Shown: positions 47,023 to 56,356, numbered from the stretch's first letter. The stretch is 64,000 nucleotides of DNA from Hyphomicrobium sp. (GCA_017512425.1 JAFWGI010000009.1:1-64000); one strand, 5' to 3'. The notes: generated from the letters alone by a model not told the origin. Numbers and translations: made by a program.

Positions 47023-47636
47023 CTAGCGCCGCTCCCTGATGGCTTCCAGCCTGACGAGGTCGGCGTCTTCCGCTGCATGCGACGGCCTGGGACGGACGTC
47101 GCCGTAGTACTTTCGAGGACGGTCGGGACCCGCATAAGACGCGTCTTGCTCGGTCTTGAAGAGGCGACACTGAATCAGCCTGCTGCCCACGACCAATCGA
47201 CCGGATTGTTGCCATGGTTGAACAGCTCGATCGGAAAGCATCCGCGGAAACCCGGCTGAACCATGCTGGCCAAGTGGATGCCCAATCGATTGTAGCTGCT
47301 GCGCGTGAGAACGTCGGCAAATACGTCAGGTGGGAGGGACACGTATTCGAGGGTCGTCGCGAGCGCCATCTGATGCGGGTAGAGGACGAACCGATCGCCC
47401 ATCTCGCGCCTCGTCGCCTGGAAAAAAGATCCAATGCCTCGATATGTCGGCTCGGCCTTGTTCAAGCTGACATAAGCCCGTCGCGTATAAATTGAGACAA
47501 GAAAATCTGTGCCGAGACGGAGGTCGATCGTAACTTCGCCCACCTGACCGGCATCCAGCAACGGATCGATGCGAAGCGCATATTCGTCATTAAGCGCTAA
47601 CCGGCGATCGATCTCACCCTTATGCAGTAGCTCCAT
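47023..47636 (-). pseudogene. dCTP deaminase/dUTPase-family protein with a frameshift
   Basis: The minus-strand frame starts MELLHKGEIDRRLALNDEYA and has the family core FADVLTRSSYNRLGIHLASM, then VQPGFRGCFPIELFNHGNNP. It stops at 47175. One frame over, the rest of the family sequence continues LVVGSRLIQCRLFKTEQDAS, with KYYGDVRPRPSHAAEDADLV and a stop at 47023. One missing base near 47195-47200 explains it. Enzymes of this type remove dCTP or dUTP, and some are anti-phage effectors. The start overlaps the end of the HELGH gene by 17 bases. Confidence 0.75.
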
Positions 47637-48738
47637 TGGTCCATCTTTCTCGGATCGACGCGTTCCGGATTGTCTTCTCCGTCAGGTCGTTGGTGATCCG
47701 TTCAATATCCGCGTCGCTCATCGCGGGCCTTATCCACGGCCGTCTCCTGTTATCGAGGCAATCATTGAGATAAGTCCACGCCGCACTCAGAGTACCATGT
47801 AGCTCGGGCTCGTCCGCCGTTTGGTACGGCCGCAAATCATCAAATGCTGTTGACATTGTTGGGAGCGTGAAAATTTTAGTCAGCGCCGGCTTGTCCTGCT
47901 GTGTTAGGCACTGCTGGAACAGGTCGATCAGAGGCGTCGTCCGTCCGTCCAAAAAGATGTCTACAAGCTCCACCCTGTCCGCCGTGGACGGGTGCGTCGC
48001 AGATGCTGTCGCGCTAGGCGCGATCGTGACGAGCGTTTCAACGCTGGGTCGACCGACATGCGCGGCTGCAAACAGATCGCTGAAATATTCCTTGCGGTGC
48101 CGCGACTCCACCCGTTGTTTCTGCTCGTCCGTGTACTCGGCACCGAGCCCCAGTCTCTCAATCGCGATGAGGGCGGGCTCGGCGACCATGGACAAGGAGG
48201 TCACCGTGGACTGCTCATCCACGAAGTGCCCCAGTTCGTGATAGAGCGGCAAACAGTAGAGAGGCTTATGCCTATACAGCCTCGGCAGGCCAAGCTGCAC
48301 TAGCAGCGGGTCATAGCCCTGCGTATCGAAACCCGGCAGGAACGACTTTATGAAGCCCCACGGATCGGCGGGGAGGAGGTGGAAGTCGTGCTCGTTCGTC
48401 AGCGCGGTCGTTATGATTGTGTCTCGCTGAACCCAACGATCTAATGCCTTCGCGAGACAGTACTCCATCTCGTATGGCGCTTCCTTCGTCGTGCTTCCCG
48501 CAAGGTAAACATAGGTTCGCTGAACATGCCGCCCGAAACTACGCAAGATATCGGGTGCGATGTCGCTCTCGTTGGTCAGCACATAGTCGATGGCTTTGAC
48601 GACATTAGCCGCGTAGTCGTGCAGCCGCTTGCTGAAATAGGTCGTTTCAGAAAGCTGGTTTATTGCATCCCGGAGAAGATACAGATCAATCCTGGAACGC
48701 AAACCTCTGCTCCATACTCGACAGTATGTTATGCGCAA
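47620..48738 (-). CDS. HELGH motif metallopeptidase-like protein, unrecognised family
   Basis: A 372-residue protein. The zinc peptidase motif is in LYCLPLYHELGHFVDEQSTV, with a possible third ligand in RHRKEYFSDLFAAAHVG (an Asp/Glu-rich helix). The N-terminal third is helical and not recognised. The start given is a TTG that overlaps the upstream gene by 53 bases; a later start cannot be excluded, since no ATG lies nearby. It sits between a small protein gene and the dCTP-deaminase-like gene with overlaps on both sides, so the three form one operon convergent to the ubiquitin-like module. Cleaving modified proteins is a possible role but a guess. Confidence 0.6.
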   Translation of the reverse strand: MRITYCRVWSRGLRSRIDLYLLRDAINQLSETTYFSKRLHDYAANVVKAIDYVLTNESDIAPDILRSFGRHVQRTYVYLAGSTTKEAPYEMEYCLAKALDRWVQRDTIITTALTNEHDFHLLPADPWGFIKSFLPGFDTQGYDPLLVQLGLPRLYRHKPLYCLPLYHELGHFVDEQSTVTSLSMVAEPALIAIERLGLGAEYTDEQKQRVESRHRKEYFSDLFAAAHVGRPSVETLVTIAPSATASATHPSTADRVELVDIFLDGRTTPLIDLFQQCLTQQDKPALTKIFTLPTMSTAFDDLRPYQTADEPELHGTLSAAWTYLNDCLDNRRRPWIRPAMSDADIERITNDLTEKTIRNASIRERWTNGATA

Positions 48739-49015
48739 TTTCGGGCGGTATTGCCCGCAGGCCCGGCAGCGTCTCTATCGTCGTCCTTAGGTCACCGACT
48801 GCCCTGATCTCAAGGAGTAGCGCGATCGCTTCAGGTGAAATGGCACCAGGTTGGCGCGGCGCACCCTCTAGCAGCGTCCGAACTTGCTCGACGATCGCAT
48901 TGAAGTATTCTTCAAGGTCTGGCGGGATATCCACACGCTGCTGCTCGACGAGACGGAGCGCAAGCAAGAATGGATTTAAATGGCGCGATTGTTCTCTCGG
49001 AATTGCCGTGAGCAT
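48686..49015 (-). CDS. small hypothetical protein, first gene of the HELGH operon
   Basis: A 109-residue helical protein (LNPFLLALRLVEQQRVDIPP, later LEEYFNAIVEQVRTLLEG and AISPEAIALLLEIRAVGDL). I do not recognise it. It overlaps the HELGH gene, which suggests coupled translation. The upstream side (49021 onward) is AT-richer and probably holds the promoter. Confidence 0.6.
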   Translation of the reverse strand: MLTAIPREQSRHLNPFLLALRLVEQQRVDIPPDLEEYFNAIVEQVRTLLEGAPRQPGAISPEAIALLLEIRAVGDLRTTIETLPGLRAIPPEIAHNILSSMEQRFAFQD

Positions 49016-49020
49016 TTAAA

Positions 49021-49535
49021 TCACCACCCCCGTTGTGATTCGTTTCATATTTTCTCCAATTGAATCAGCTGTCAACGAAGCTGATATAATTCGGCTCCTT
49101 CGCATTTCGATTGCTAGTCGAACACAGGAATTCGTGCCGGAACAGTCACACCGCCCGCTGGTGCATCTGCATCAGAGATAAGGCTGCCTGAACCGGCCTC
49201 GTGGAGCAAGACGGAGAGATCGATCCAGAAGGACCGCTAACAGGCATTTTTGTCTGTGCAAGGCCGATGTGCGCGCCTCCGGTCGCCGATGGCTACCGAG
49301 TAATGTGCGCGCTGCCGCCATGTTCCGCGGATGATTTCCTATAAGAAATATTATCACTCTTATGGAAAGTGCCCCACCATGGCTTCTCTCACCCCTAATT
49401 CGCCACTTGGCGCGCACACACATTTTTCATGGCGCGTCCGCGGGCAGGTCTGACCGCGCGAGCTCGTTGAATTGATGATCGGTGTGACGAGCCCCCGGGT
49501 ACCTCTCGTCAGGAGGCACCCGGAAAGCCATTAGC
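49021..49535. other. intergenic stretch with an orphan hip-like palindrome
   Basis: No gene is recognised. At 49341-49366 the sequence TATAAGAAATATTATC followed by ACTCTTATG resembles the operator in front of the first hipBA (TATAAGAGATAATATATTAG, then CTCTTATC). Only a short frame (MASLTPNSPLG) follows. It may be the promoter remnant of a lost toxin-antitoxin module. Confidence 0.4.
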
Positions 49536-49540
49536 CTATG

Positions 49541-49942
49541 TCAGTGACGACCGCCGTGGCCTCCCCCGTGGCCACCTCCGTGCCCTCCGCCATGGCCGCC
49601 TCCGTGGAAGCCACCACCACCGTGGAAGCCGCCGCCGCCATGACCGCGATGTCTGCCGCCACCGAAATACAAGCCGAAGCGCGGCCCGTAGCCATAACCA
49701 TAGCCAGGTCCATAGTACGAGTTGTAACCGTAATACCCTCCGGACCGACGGCAGTAGCGAACGCCGTGGCGCCAGACGCACCGCCGACGATAGCCGACTT
49801 CATCCACCATGGAATGACGAGCGGAAGCATTGCCAAGTGATCCTGCCAATCCCGCGTCCGGTGCCGATTGTGCTGGCGAACCTATAAGAGCGGTCAATGA
49901 GGCAGCGGCTACTGCCGCCAATAGAGTGTTAGTCCTGTTCAT
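49541..49942 (-). CDS. secreted Gly/His-rich protein
   Basis: A 133-residue protein with a signal peptide (NTLLAAVAAASLTALIG). A short middle part has VGYRRRCVWRHGVRYCRR with two Cys, a Tyr/Gly stretch follows, and then a tail of repeated GGH/GGG units. GGAG lies before the ATG at 49942. The His-rich tail could bind metals, which suits the neighbouring Zn/Cd efflux genes. The low-complexity tail rests on short tandem DNA repeats that may vary in length. Confidence 0.65.
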   Translation of the reverse strand: MNRTNTLLAAVAAASLTALIGSPAQSAPDAGLAGSLGNASARHSMVDEVGYRRRCVWRHGVRYCRRSGGYYGYNSYYGPGYGYGYGPRFGLYFGGGRHRGHGGGGFHGGGGFHGGGHGGGHGGGHGGGHGGRH

Positions 49943-50066
49943 GTTCAACTCCATTCGATTGTGTTCCGAGGTTCGGCCCATGCGCGTCGGGCAAGCGGAC
50001 GACCTGCCGCATCGTCAAGCAATGCCCGCGATGGCTGAACGCTAACGTCTGGTCGGAGTCGCCTCT

Positions 50067-50483
50067 TTAGATCGGCGGTCGCAGCAGCGGATCGGGATTG
50101 GAACTCTGGAGCGTCTTCCCGAACCCTGGGCGCACTCGTTCGGTGCGAGGGCTGATCCGTAGCTTAGCTGGGCTTGGAAGCATGATGCTCGGGCAAGCAG
50201 CTTCGCAATGCACGTGCATGGGACCCACGTCGAGCCCATCGGATATGGTGCTCACCGCTGTCGATTGCTTGCGACGGTACACGAGTTCAACGTCCATGCC
50301 AACGTGATGGCTAACGTCCTGGACGGCTGATTTTGCCCCATGCGCATGGGCGAACACGCGCACGAATCCTGGCGCCTGAACTGCGAAAGCACCGCTCGCA
50401 AATGGAGCAAAAGCCAGCAACAGAGATAGCGCCCAGATGAGACCCGAGCGCCACCGTCCAGAGCTGTTGAAGCCAGTTTCCAT
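50067..50483 (-). CDS. exported hypothetical protein of the metal cluster
   Basis: A 138-residue protein. The N-terminal hydrophobic segment (LIWALSLLLAFAPFASGAFA) looks like a signal peptide. The body contains FAHAHGAKSAVQDVSHHVG and PMHVHCEAACPSIML, with His and Cys that could bind metal. A GTG at 50498 is also in frame. I do not recognise the family. It lies just after the P-type ATPase gene on the same strand, so metal binding in the envelope is plausible. Confidence 0.5.
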   Translation of the reverse strand: METGFNSSGRWRSGLIWALSLLLAFAPFASGAFAVQAPGFVRVFAHAHGAKSAVQDVSHHVGMDVELVYRRKQSTAVSTISDGLDVGPMHVHCEAACPSIMLPSPAKLRISPRTERVRPGFGKTLQSSNPDPLLRPPI

Positions 50484-50711
50484 CGCGGAAGTCTTCACAT
50501 TGCAGCCATGATCAGACCTTTTTGCGGCAGCGCGATCGAGGAATCCGAAGGCATGCCGATCCTATGACAGCGCATGTCCGAACTGGCCGATGAACTCACA
50601 ACAACGAGCACCAGACACCTAGACACCTGGGGTTTCGGGCTGCCGAATTCAATGTCGATGACGACGGTGCGCCTCCTCACCTACGCGGCGCGTTGCAATC
50701 GGTGTGACCTT

Positions 50712-52877
50712 TCATGTGCTGCCTTCGGAAGAGGCCGCTGTTGCCGCCCGGAAACGAAGCAGACGCAAAGCGTTTGCAGTCACTAAGACGGTGGCTCCCG
50801 TGTCCGCGAGGATCGCCATCCACAGCGAGCTCAAGCCAAGCAGCGTCGTCACCAGGAATATCGCCTTAAGGCCGAGCGCCATGGCGATGTTCTGCCAGAT
50901 GTTGGACAAGGTCGCGCGCGAAAGGCTGACAAGCTCGGCAACGCCGCTGACGCGGTTGCTGAGCAGGGCAGCGTCGGCGGTTTCGAGCGCCACATCCGTG
51001 CCGCCGCCCATGGCAACGCCGACCGAAGATGCCGCGAGCGCCGGTGCGTCGTTGATACCGTCGCCGACCATGGCAACCGGACCATTGGCCTTGAGTTCGG
51101 CAATGGCCGTGAGCTTGGCATCGGGCAAGAGTTCTGCGCGCACCTCCAGGCCAAGCGCGCCTCCGATGGCCTGCCCGGTTCGCCGATTGTCGCCGGTGAG
51201 CATGATGGTCTTAAGCCCGAGCGCCTTGAGCTGGTCGACGCCAGCAGCCGCGTCCGGGCGCGGCTCGTCACGCAAAGCGATGAGACCGAGGGCGCGCTCG
51301 TTCGTGGCCACGATGACCACGGTTTTGCCCTCGCTCTCCAGCCGTTGCACCTGCTCTCTGAACCTCCCCGGCAGCAGGTTTAGTTCGCCCGCGTACCGTG
51401 GTGAACCGACCGAAACGAACCCGTCGCGCAGGCGTGCAACAACGGCCTTTCCCGGCACCGCAGAGGCGCCGCCGAAGGTTTGCGGGATGGAAAGCCCGCG
51501 CGACCGCGCAAGGGTGATGATCGCCAGTCCGAGCGGATGGCTGGAACCTTGCTCGACCGCAGCAGCCTTCGCCAGCACGTCATCCTCGTCGCCTTCGAAA
51601 GCGACGACGTCGGTCACTTGCGGCTTGCCCAAGGTCAGCGTGCCAGTCTTGTCGAAGGCGACGGCAGTGAGCTTGCCAAGAGTTTCGAGCGCGGCCCCGC
51701 CCTTGATCAGCAGACCCCGGCGCGCGCCCGCCGCCAGGCCGGATGCGATGGCGGCAGGGGTCGAGATGACGAGCGCACAGGGACAAGCGATCAGTAGTGT
51801 TGCAAGGCCGCGATAGATCCATGTGTCCCAATCCGCTCCAAAGAACAGCGGCGGGACGACGATGATCAATGCCGCAGCGGCCATCGAGGCGGGTGTGTAG
51901 TAGGCGGCAAACTTGTCGATGAAGCGCGCCGTGGGCGCTTTGGATGTTTGCGCATCTTCGACGAGATGGATGATGCGGGCGATGGTGTTGTCGGCGGCAG
52001 TCTTGGTGATCGATATCCTGAGTGCACCGTTGCCGTTAATGCTACCGGCATAGACCGACGCTCCCACGGTCTTGCTGACAGGCACGGATTCGCCGGTGAC
52101 GGGGGCTTCGTCGAGATCCGACACGCCCTCGATGATTTCGCCGTCCGATGGGACACGATCTCCGGGGCGAACCACGGCCACATCCCCGACGCGCAACTCT
52201 TCGACCGGCACTTCGCGCACATCGCCGCCCTGCTCGATCTGGGCCACGCGCGGCACCAGTCCGATCAGCGCCTTGATACCGGCGCGTGCACGCCCCGCGG
52301 CGACGCTCTCCAGAAGCTCGCCGACGGCAAAGAGGAAGATCACGACCGCCGCCTCCTCGGCCGCTCCGATCACGACGGCTCCGGCCGCCGCGACGCTCAT
52401 CAGCGTTTCAATGCTGAAGGGCGTTCCGGACATGGCGCCCGCAACCGCGCGGCGCGCGATCGGTACGAGGCCAATGGCGGCCGCAGCGAGGTAGGCGTAA
52501 TATGAGAATTCGGGGGCGGCCCAGGCCACGGAAAACGCGATCGCCAGCAAGGCCGCAGCGGCAAGCACGAGACGGCCCTTTCGTGTCCGCCACCAGGGCC
52601 CCTCTTCTGCGCCGGGTCGAGGCGAACCGGCCTCCGCCATAGGCCGCGGCGTGTAGCCGAGATTGCGGATCTGATCCTCGATCTCTTTGCGCGGGGTCTG
52701 GGCCGCATCGTGGGTCAACACCAGTGCACCGGTTGCAAAGTTGACGCTGATGTCACTGACGCCGGGCAAGCGTTTGACTGCGGTCTCGATCTTGAGCGCG
52801 CAGGCGCCGCAATCCATGCCGTCCACGCGCATTTGGAGGGTCTGTCCCCCGGCATCAGGGTGCTCGATAGCTGTCAT
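50712..52877 (-). CDS. heavy metal translocating P-type ATPase (Zn/Cd/Pb type)
   Basis: A 721-residue P1B-type ATPase of the CadA/ZntA group. The N-terminal HMA domain has VDGMDCGACALKIETAVK. The metal-binding membrane motif is CPCALVISTPAAI. The phosphorylated Asp is in AFDKTGTLTLGKPQV, and the hinge has MVGDGINDAPALAASSV. The ATG at 52877 is preceded by AAGGAAG. Its promoter, between it and the divergent MerR-type gene, has the stretched spacer typical of MerR control. It exports Zn, Cd or Pb from the cytoplasm. Confidence 0.95.
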   Translation of the reverse strand: MTAIEHPDAGGQTLQMRVDGMDCGACALKIETAVKRLPGVSDISVNFATGALVLTHDAAQTPRKEIEDQIRNLGYTPRPMAEAGSPRPGAEEGPWWRTRKGRLVLAAAALLAIAFSVAWAAPEFSYYAYLAAAAIGLVPIARRAVAGAMSGTPFSIETLMSVAAAGAVVIGAAEEAAVVIFLFAVGELLESVAAGRARAGIKALIGLVPRVAQIEQGGDVREVPVEELRVGDVAVVRPGDRVPSDGEIIEGVSDLDEAPVTGESVPVSKTVGASVYAGSINGNGALRISITKTAADNTIARIIHLVEDAQTSKAPTARFIDKFAAYYTPASMAAAALIIVVPPLFFGADWDTWIYRGLATLLIACPCALVISTPAAIASGLAAGARRGLLIKGGAALETLGKLTAVAFDKTGTLTLGKPQVTDVVAFEGDEDDVLAKAAAVEQGSSHPLGLAIITLARSRGLSIPQTFGGASAVPGKAVVARLRDGFVSVGSPRYAGELNLLPGRFREQVQRLESEGKTVVIVATNERALGLIALRDEPRPDAAAGVDQLKALGLKTIMLTGDNRRTGQAIGGALGLEVRAELLPDAKLTAIAELKANGPVAMVGDGINDAPALAASSVGVAMGGGTDVALETADAALLSNRVSGVAELVSLSRATLSNIWQNIAMALGLKAIFLVTTLLGLSSLWMAILADTGATVLVTANALRLLRFRAATAASSEGST

Positions 52878-52914
52878 GCGATATGGACTTCCTTTCATTC
52901 GGCGCCCATACTGC

Positions 52915-52938
52915 ACCCTGTAGCCACTACAGGGTCAA
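52915..52938 (-). promoter_or_regulatory. MerR/CadR-type operator within the ATPase promoter
   Basis: The dyad ACCCTGTAG-CCA-CTACAGGGT (52915-52935) lies between a -35 TTGACC (52933-52938, minus strand) and a -10 region near CAGTAT. The spacer is 19-20 bases, longer than normal, as MerR-family activators need. This is the classic layout of zntA/cadA promoters. Confidence 0.85.
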
Positions 52939-52943
52939 GCAAC

Positions 52944-53360
52944 ATGCGCTCAGCCGTCCTGACGATTGGAAATCTCTCGAAGGCGACCGGGACCAAGGTT
53001 GAAACCATCCGCTATTACGAGCGGATCGGTCTCCTTGCCGCCCCGGCGCGCACCGCTGGCAACTATCGCGCCTACGGCAAAACCGAACTTGGCCGCCTCA
53101 GCTTCATCCGCCGGGCCCGGGAGCTGGGGTTCGGAATTGATCAGATCAGGGCGCTGCTAAGCCTGTCCGAGAAAAAAAGGCGTTCGTGCAAGGCAATCGA
53201 TGAGATCGCCCGTGAGCACCTTGAACATGTCGACCGGAAGATCAGCGATCTGGTTATGTTGCGAGAGGTCCTTCACACCACCATCCAGGAGTGCAGTCGC
53301 GGGACTGTCGCGACATGCCGGATTATAGAAGCGCTTAGCCCCGTCGGCCAAAATCGCTGA
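52944..53360 (+). CDS. cadR: MerR family metal-responsive regulator (CadR/ZntR-like)
   Basis: A 138-residue regulator. The DNA-binding part has LTIGNLSKATGTKVETIRYY, then YERIGLLAAPART. A long dimer helix follows. Cysteines at RRSCKAIDE and in ECSRGTVATCRII match the metal site of Cd/Zn/Pb sensors. I chose the ATG at 52944, just past the dyad; the frame is open upstream but runs through the operator. It should activate the divergent ATPase gene when metal is bound. The symbol is by similarity; zntR or pbrR would fit too. Confidence 0.85.
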   Translation: MRSAVLTIGNLSKATGTKVETIRYYERIGLLAAPARTAGNYRAYGKTELGRLSFIRRARELGFGIDQIRALLSLSEKKRRSCKAIDEIAREHLEHVDRKISDLVMLREVLHTTIQECSRGTVATCRIIEALSPVGQNR

Positions 53361-53510
53361 AGCGCAATAGACAGCCACCAACACGATCATTGCCTCATTG
53401 TCCGTTCCGCTGTTGGTCTGCGACGATGGCGTAAGATCAATGGCATCGCCCGGCCACACCGACGCCTTCACGCATGTCCGCCGGGCCTAAGGCCCCCTGA
53501 GCCATTCGTT

Positions 53511-54140
53511 TCAGCATGCTACTTCGCTGCGATCCCCGTGCGCGGTCATGCCCGTGACTGCATAGACGAGCTTGTTCTGGATGGTCGCGAAGAAGGTCTT
53601 CGCGGTGTCGCTTGCCTTGTCATAATCGGAGCTGGTCAGGGCGAAGAGGTCGCGGACCTTCTGGTAGAAGCGTTTCTCGGACGCCCGTATGTCGCGGATG
53701 CGCTCGAGGAGTTCGTCGAAATAGTCCCAGGCGGGGTCCTTGAGCCGCTCGTCGTTCATGACGAAGCCCTTGACCAGGTACTCGTTGAGGATCTCGGTCG
53801 CCCACCTCCGGAACTGGGCGCCGCGCGGGCTGCGCACACGGTAGCCGATCGCCAGTATCATCTTGAGATTGTAGAGTTTAACGGTCCTTCGAACCTGCCG
53901 CCGCCCCTCGGTTTGAACTGTCAAATAATCTTTGACAGTTGCGGCTTCGGTCTGCTCACCGTCCGCCAGTACCTCGCGGACGTGATGGCTGACATTCTGC
54001 TTGCTCGATTCAAACAAGGTCGCGATCTCAGCCTGCGTGAGCCACACGGTCCCGTCGACAAGGCGCAATTGCAGCTCGTCCGCGCCGTCGTCGGTGCGGT
54101 AGAGGATGATTTCGCCTTCGCCCTTGCCTTCGTCTTCCAT
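53511..54140 (-). pseudogene. RhuM family protein, C-terminus truncated
   Basis: The chosen start gives 209 residues. The RhuM domain is clear: ILYRTDDGADELQLRLVDGT, then VWLTQAEIATLFESSKQNVS and KLYNLKMILAIGYRVRSPRG. Intact family members are about 330 residues; here the frame leaves the family after YAVTGMTA and ends in an unrelated HGDRSEVAC. The missing end suggests a deletion or insertion junction near 53545. RhuM proteins occur on mobile elements and pathogenicity islands, and their role is unclear. Confidence 0.7.
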
Positions 54141-54443
54141 GCCGTCGTCCTTTCCCCGGCAAGTATGGCAGATTCGGACGGGGTGCGGCTGCAACGCTTG
54201 CTCTCGGACGGCTCACCGGCCCATACGCCCTGCCGTATCGCGTAGACGGTCTCTCACAATGCCGATCCTGCGCCGGGGCGCGGGCGCTGCAAGGGCTTCG
54301 CCCTCGGCTTTCGGCTGCGCCAGCCGCCTCGCCCCTCCTTGAGCAGTCGGGAGCTCGGTTCCGCGCCCGCTTGATCCCCGTCGCCCTTCGTCCGGCATCG
54401 AGCCCGCAATCACGCGGGGTCGGTCACGACGACGGAGACCATT

Positions 54444-55343
54444 ATGTCCTCATCCGCGCGCGCGCCACGCCGCGACATCCATGCCGAAATCACCGATAAG
54501 CTCATTGCCGCCATTGAAGCCGATCCGGGCCAGCCGACAATGCCCTGGCGCAGGTCATCACGCCCGCTGTTCATGCCGGAGAACGCGCTCACCCGTAACG
54601 CCTATAACGGCATCAACGTGGTCAGCCTCTGGGTCGCAGCCGAATGCCTCGGCTACAGCACTCCGGTCTGGGCCACTTACAAGCAATGGTCCGAGCTCGG
54701 CGCGCAGGTGCGCAAGGGCGAGAAGTCGTCGCTTGTCGTCTTCTACAAGCAGTACGATGCCGATCCCAATCCCGATGATACCGACGACGACGGCAAGCGC
54801 CGCGTGGCGCGCGCATCGAGCGTGTTCAACGCCGCGCAGGTTGACGGCTATGCTTTTCCCGAGTCGCCTCAGCCGCTTGGTCCGGTTGAGCGCATCGAAG
54901 CTGCCGACCGTTTCGTCACCGCGACGGGCGCGCGCATCGCGCATGGCGGCGAACGCGCTTTCTATCGCCGTTCGACCGATCACATCCAGATGCCGGACGA
55001 GCGCCTGTTCTGCGGCACCGGCAGCATGACGCGCACCGAAGGCTATTACGCGACGCTGACGCACGAGCTGACCCACTGGAGCGGCGCCTCCACACGGCTT
55101 GCCCGCGACATGGGTAAGCGCTTCGGCGATGCAGCCTATGCGGCGGAAGAACTGGTCGCCGAGATCGCCTCGGCCTTCCTGTGCGCCGAGCTTGGCATCA
55201 CGCAGGACACCCGGGCCGATCGTGCGCAGTATCTCGCGCAATGGCTGAAGCTGATGAAATCCGACAGCCGCGCGATCTTCACGGCGGCTGCGAAGGCGTC
55301 TGAGGCAGTCGCCTACCTGAAGCGCTTGCAGCAACCCGGTTAG
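54444..55343 (+). CDS. ArdC family antirestriction protein
   Basis: A 299-residue protein. The N-terminal ssDNA-binding DUF1738-type domain has PWRRSSRPLFMPENALTRNA, then YNGINVVSLWVAAECLGYST. The C-terminal zincin-like domain has the motif YATLTHELTHWSGASTRLA, and AAEELVAEIASAFLCAELGI carries the third ligand region. ArdC protects incoming conjugative DNA from restriction, so this gene marks former plasmid or ICE content. It looks intact. It lies alone, divergent from the RhuM remnant. Confidence 0.9.
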   Translation: MSSSARAPRRDIHAEITDKLIAAIEADPGQPTMPWRRSSRPLFMPENALTRNAYNGINVVSLWVAAECLGYSTPVWATYKQWSELGAQVRKGEKSSLVVFYKQYDADPNPDDTDDDGKRRVARASSVFNAAQVDGYAFPESPQPLGPVERIEAADRFVTATGARIAHGGERAFYRRSTDHIQMPDERLFCGTGSMTRTEGYYATLTHELTHWSGASTRLARDMGKRFGDAAYAAEELVAEIASAFLCAELGITQDTRADRAQYLAQWLKLMKSDSRAIFTAAAKASEAVAYLKRLQQPG

Positions 55344-55581
55344 CGGGCGGCCTTCCGCCTCCGAATCCCAGGTCGCATTTGCTCGATCGCACTATGGTGT
55401 GCCGCATCGTTTGTTGGCTGATCTACGCCTGCGCGCGCTCCCGCGATGAATGCGTTCTGAACACGGCATTCAGATTGGGTGCATTCGCCTGTTGCTAGGC
55501 TTCTCTGCATAGTCGGCAAATCCAAGCAACCCGAGAATGCGCTTGGAATTATGATCCGGCTTTAAAGTAGGAGGATTGACG

Positions 55582-55839
55582 ATGAAGAAATACAGACAGG
55601 TAATCGCGGCTTTGGCACTGGCGTTGCCAATCGGCGTGCTCGCGGTTAATGCAGCAGAAGCGAATAGCAGTCGCAACCGCCACGGCGGGCCGGGCTACAG
55701 CCAGACCTATGGTCAGAACGTGTATGGCACGAGGCATGGCGGATACCAGGCGCGCAGGGCTTGGCGCAACTACGCGGCGAAGCCGTTGTGGCGGTACGGC
55801 AGCCAGCGCCGTGCTCACAACGGCTACCGGCGGTGGTAG
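55582..55839 (+). CDS. small secreted basic protein
   Basis: An 85-residue protein with a signal peptide (VIAALALALPIGVLAVNAAEA) and a mature part rich in Arg, Gly, Tyr and Trp. AGGAGG sits seven bases before the ATG, and a strong terminator follows. I do not recognise the family. Similar signal-plus-RGY proteins are common near metal genes. Confidence 0.65.
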   Translation: MKKYRQVIAALALALPIGVLAVNAAEANSSRNRHGGPGYSQTYGQNVYGTRHGGYQARRAWRNYAAKPLWRYGSQRRAHNGYRRW

Positions 55840-55847
55840 CTCTTCAA

Positions 55848-55877
55848 AGCGCGCCGCGCAATGCGGCGCGCTTTTTT
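55848..55877 (+). terminator. rho-independent terminator
   Basis: A 10-bp stem AGCGCGCCGC with GCGGCGCGCT, a 5-base loop and a run of six T directly follow the small secreted protein gene. Confidence 0.92.
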
Positions 55878-55990
55878 CGCACGACAGGACGATCGGCCAA
55901 GACTCGAAGCGAATTTCAGGTAAGCTGTTTGAGTAAAGTCATCGTCCGGGCAAGACGCCGGATATTTTCAAGAGACGCGAGGAGTGAAGG

Positions 55991-56356
55991 ATGACGGATG
56001 GCACCCAACTGCCCGCCAGCAATGCGGCTGCCGGGCTATTCTGTCCCGTTTGCAAGGTCGATCTGATCATGAGCGAGCGCCAGGGCATAGAAATCGACTA
56101 TTGCCCCAAATGCCGGGGCGTGTGGCTCGATCGCGGCGAACTCGACAAGATTATCGAGCGCACTGCGGCTGGGGAGGACCGTATTCGCCAGCCGCAAGGC
56201 GGACAGATCCCAAACCAGCAGGCGTACCCATCCCGGCAGGCGCAGGACGATGATCCGCGCTACGACGACAGCCGAGGACATGGTGGTCATGGTGGTCATG
56301 GTGGTCATGGCCGCCGTTCTGGACACGGCTCGTTCCTCGGGCGGCTGTTTGATTAA
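55991..56356 (+). CDS. zinc-ribbon (TFIIB-type) protein with His/Gly tail
   Basis: A 121-residue protein. The zf-TFIIB domain is complete: LFCPVCKVDLIMSERQGIEI, then YCPKCRGVWLDRGELDKII, with four Cys in two CxxC pairs. The C-terminal tail holds repeated GHGG units encoded by a 9-base tandem repeat (about 56278-56310). GAGGAGTGAAGG precedes the ATG. A metal-handling role is likely from composition and from the CDF gene next to it. Confidence 0.8.
   Translation: MTDGTQLPASNAAAGLFCPVCKVDLIMSERQGIEIDYCPKCRGVWLDRGELDKIIERTAAGEDRIRQPQGGQIPNQQAYPSRQAQDDDPRYDDSRGHGGHGGHGGHGRRSGHGSFLGRLFD

Noticed and set aside
47960..48240. Plus-strand frames opposite the HELGH gene
   Set aside because: They lie antisense to a frame with a zinc peptidase motif and have no starts or domains.
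49541..49660. CRISPR array or minisatellite in the GGH-coding region
   Set aside because: The short repeats code for a Gly/His tail in frame with a signal-peptide protein and have no spacers.
50704..51816. Plus-strand frame of 370 codons opposite the P-type ATPase
   Set aside because: Ser/Ala/Pro-rich shadow of the ATPase; no recognisable domain.
53538..54245. Plus-strand frame of 235 codons opposite RhuM
   Set aside because: The RhuM frame on the minus strand has clear family motifs; the reverse frame has none.
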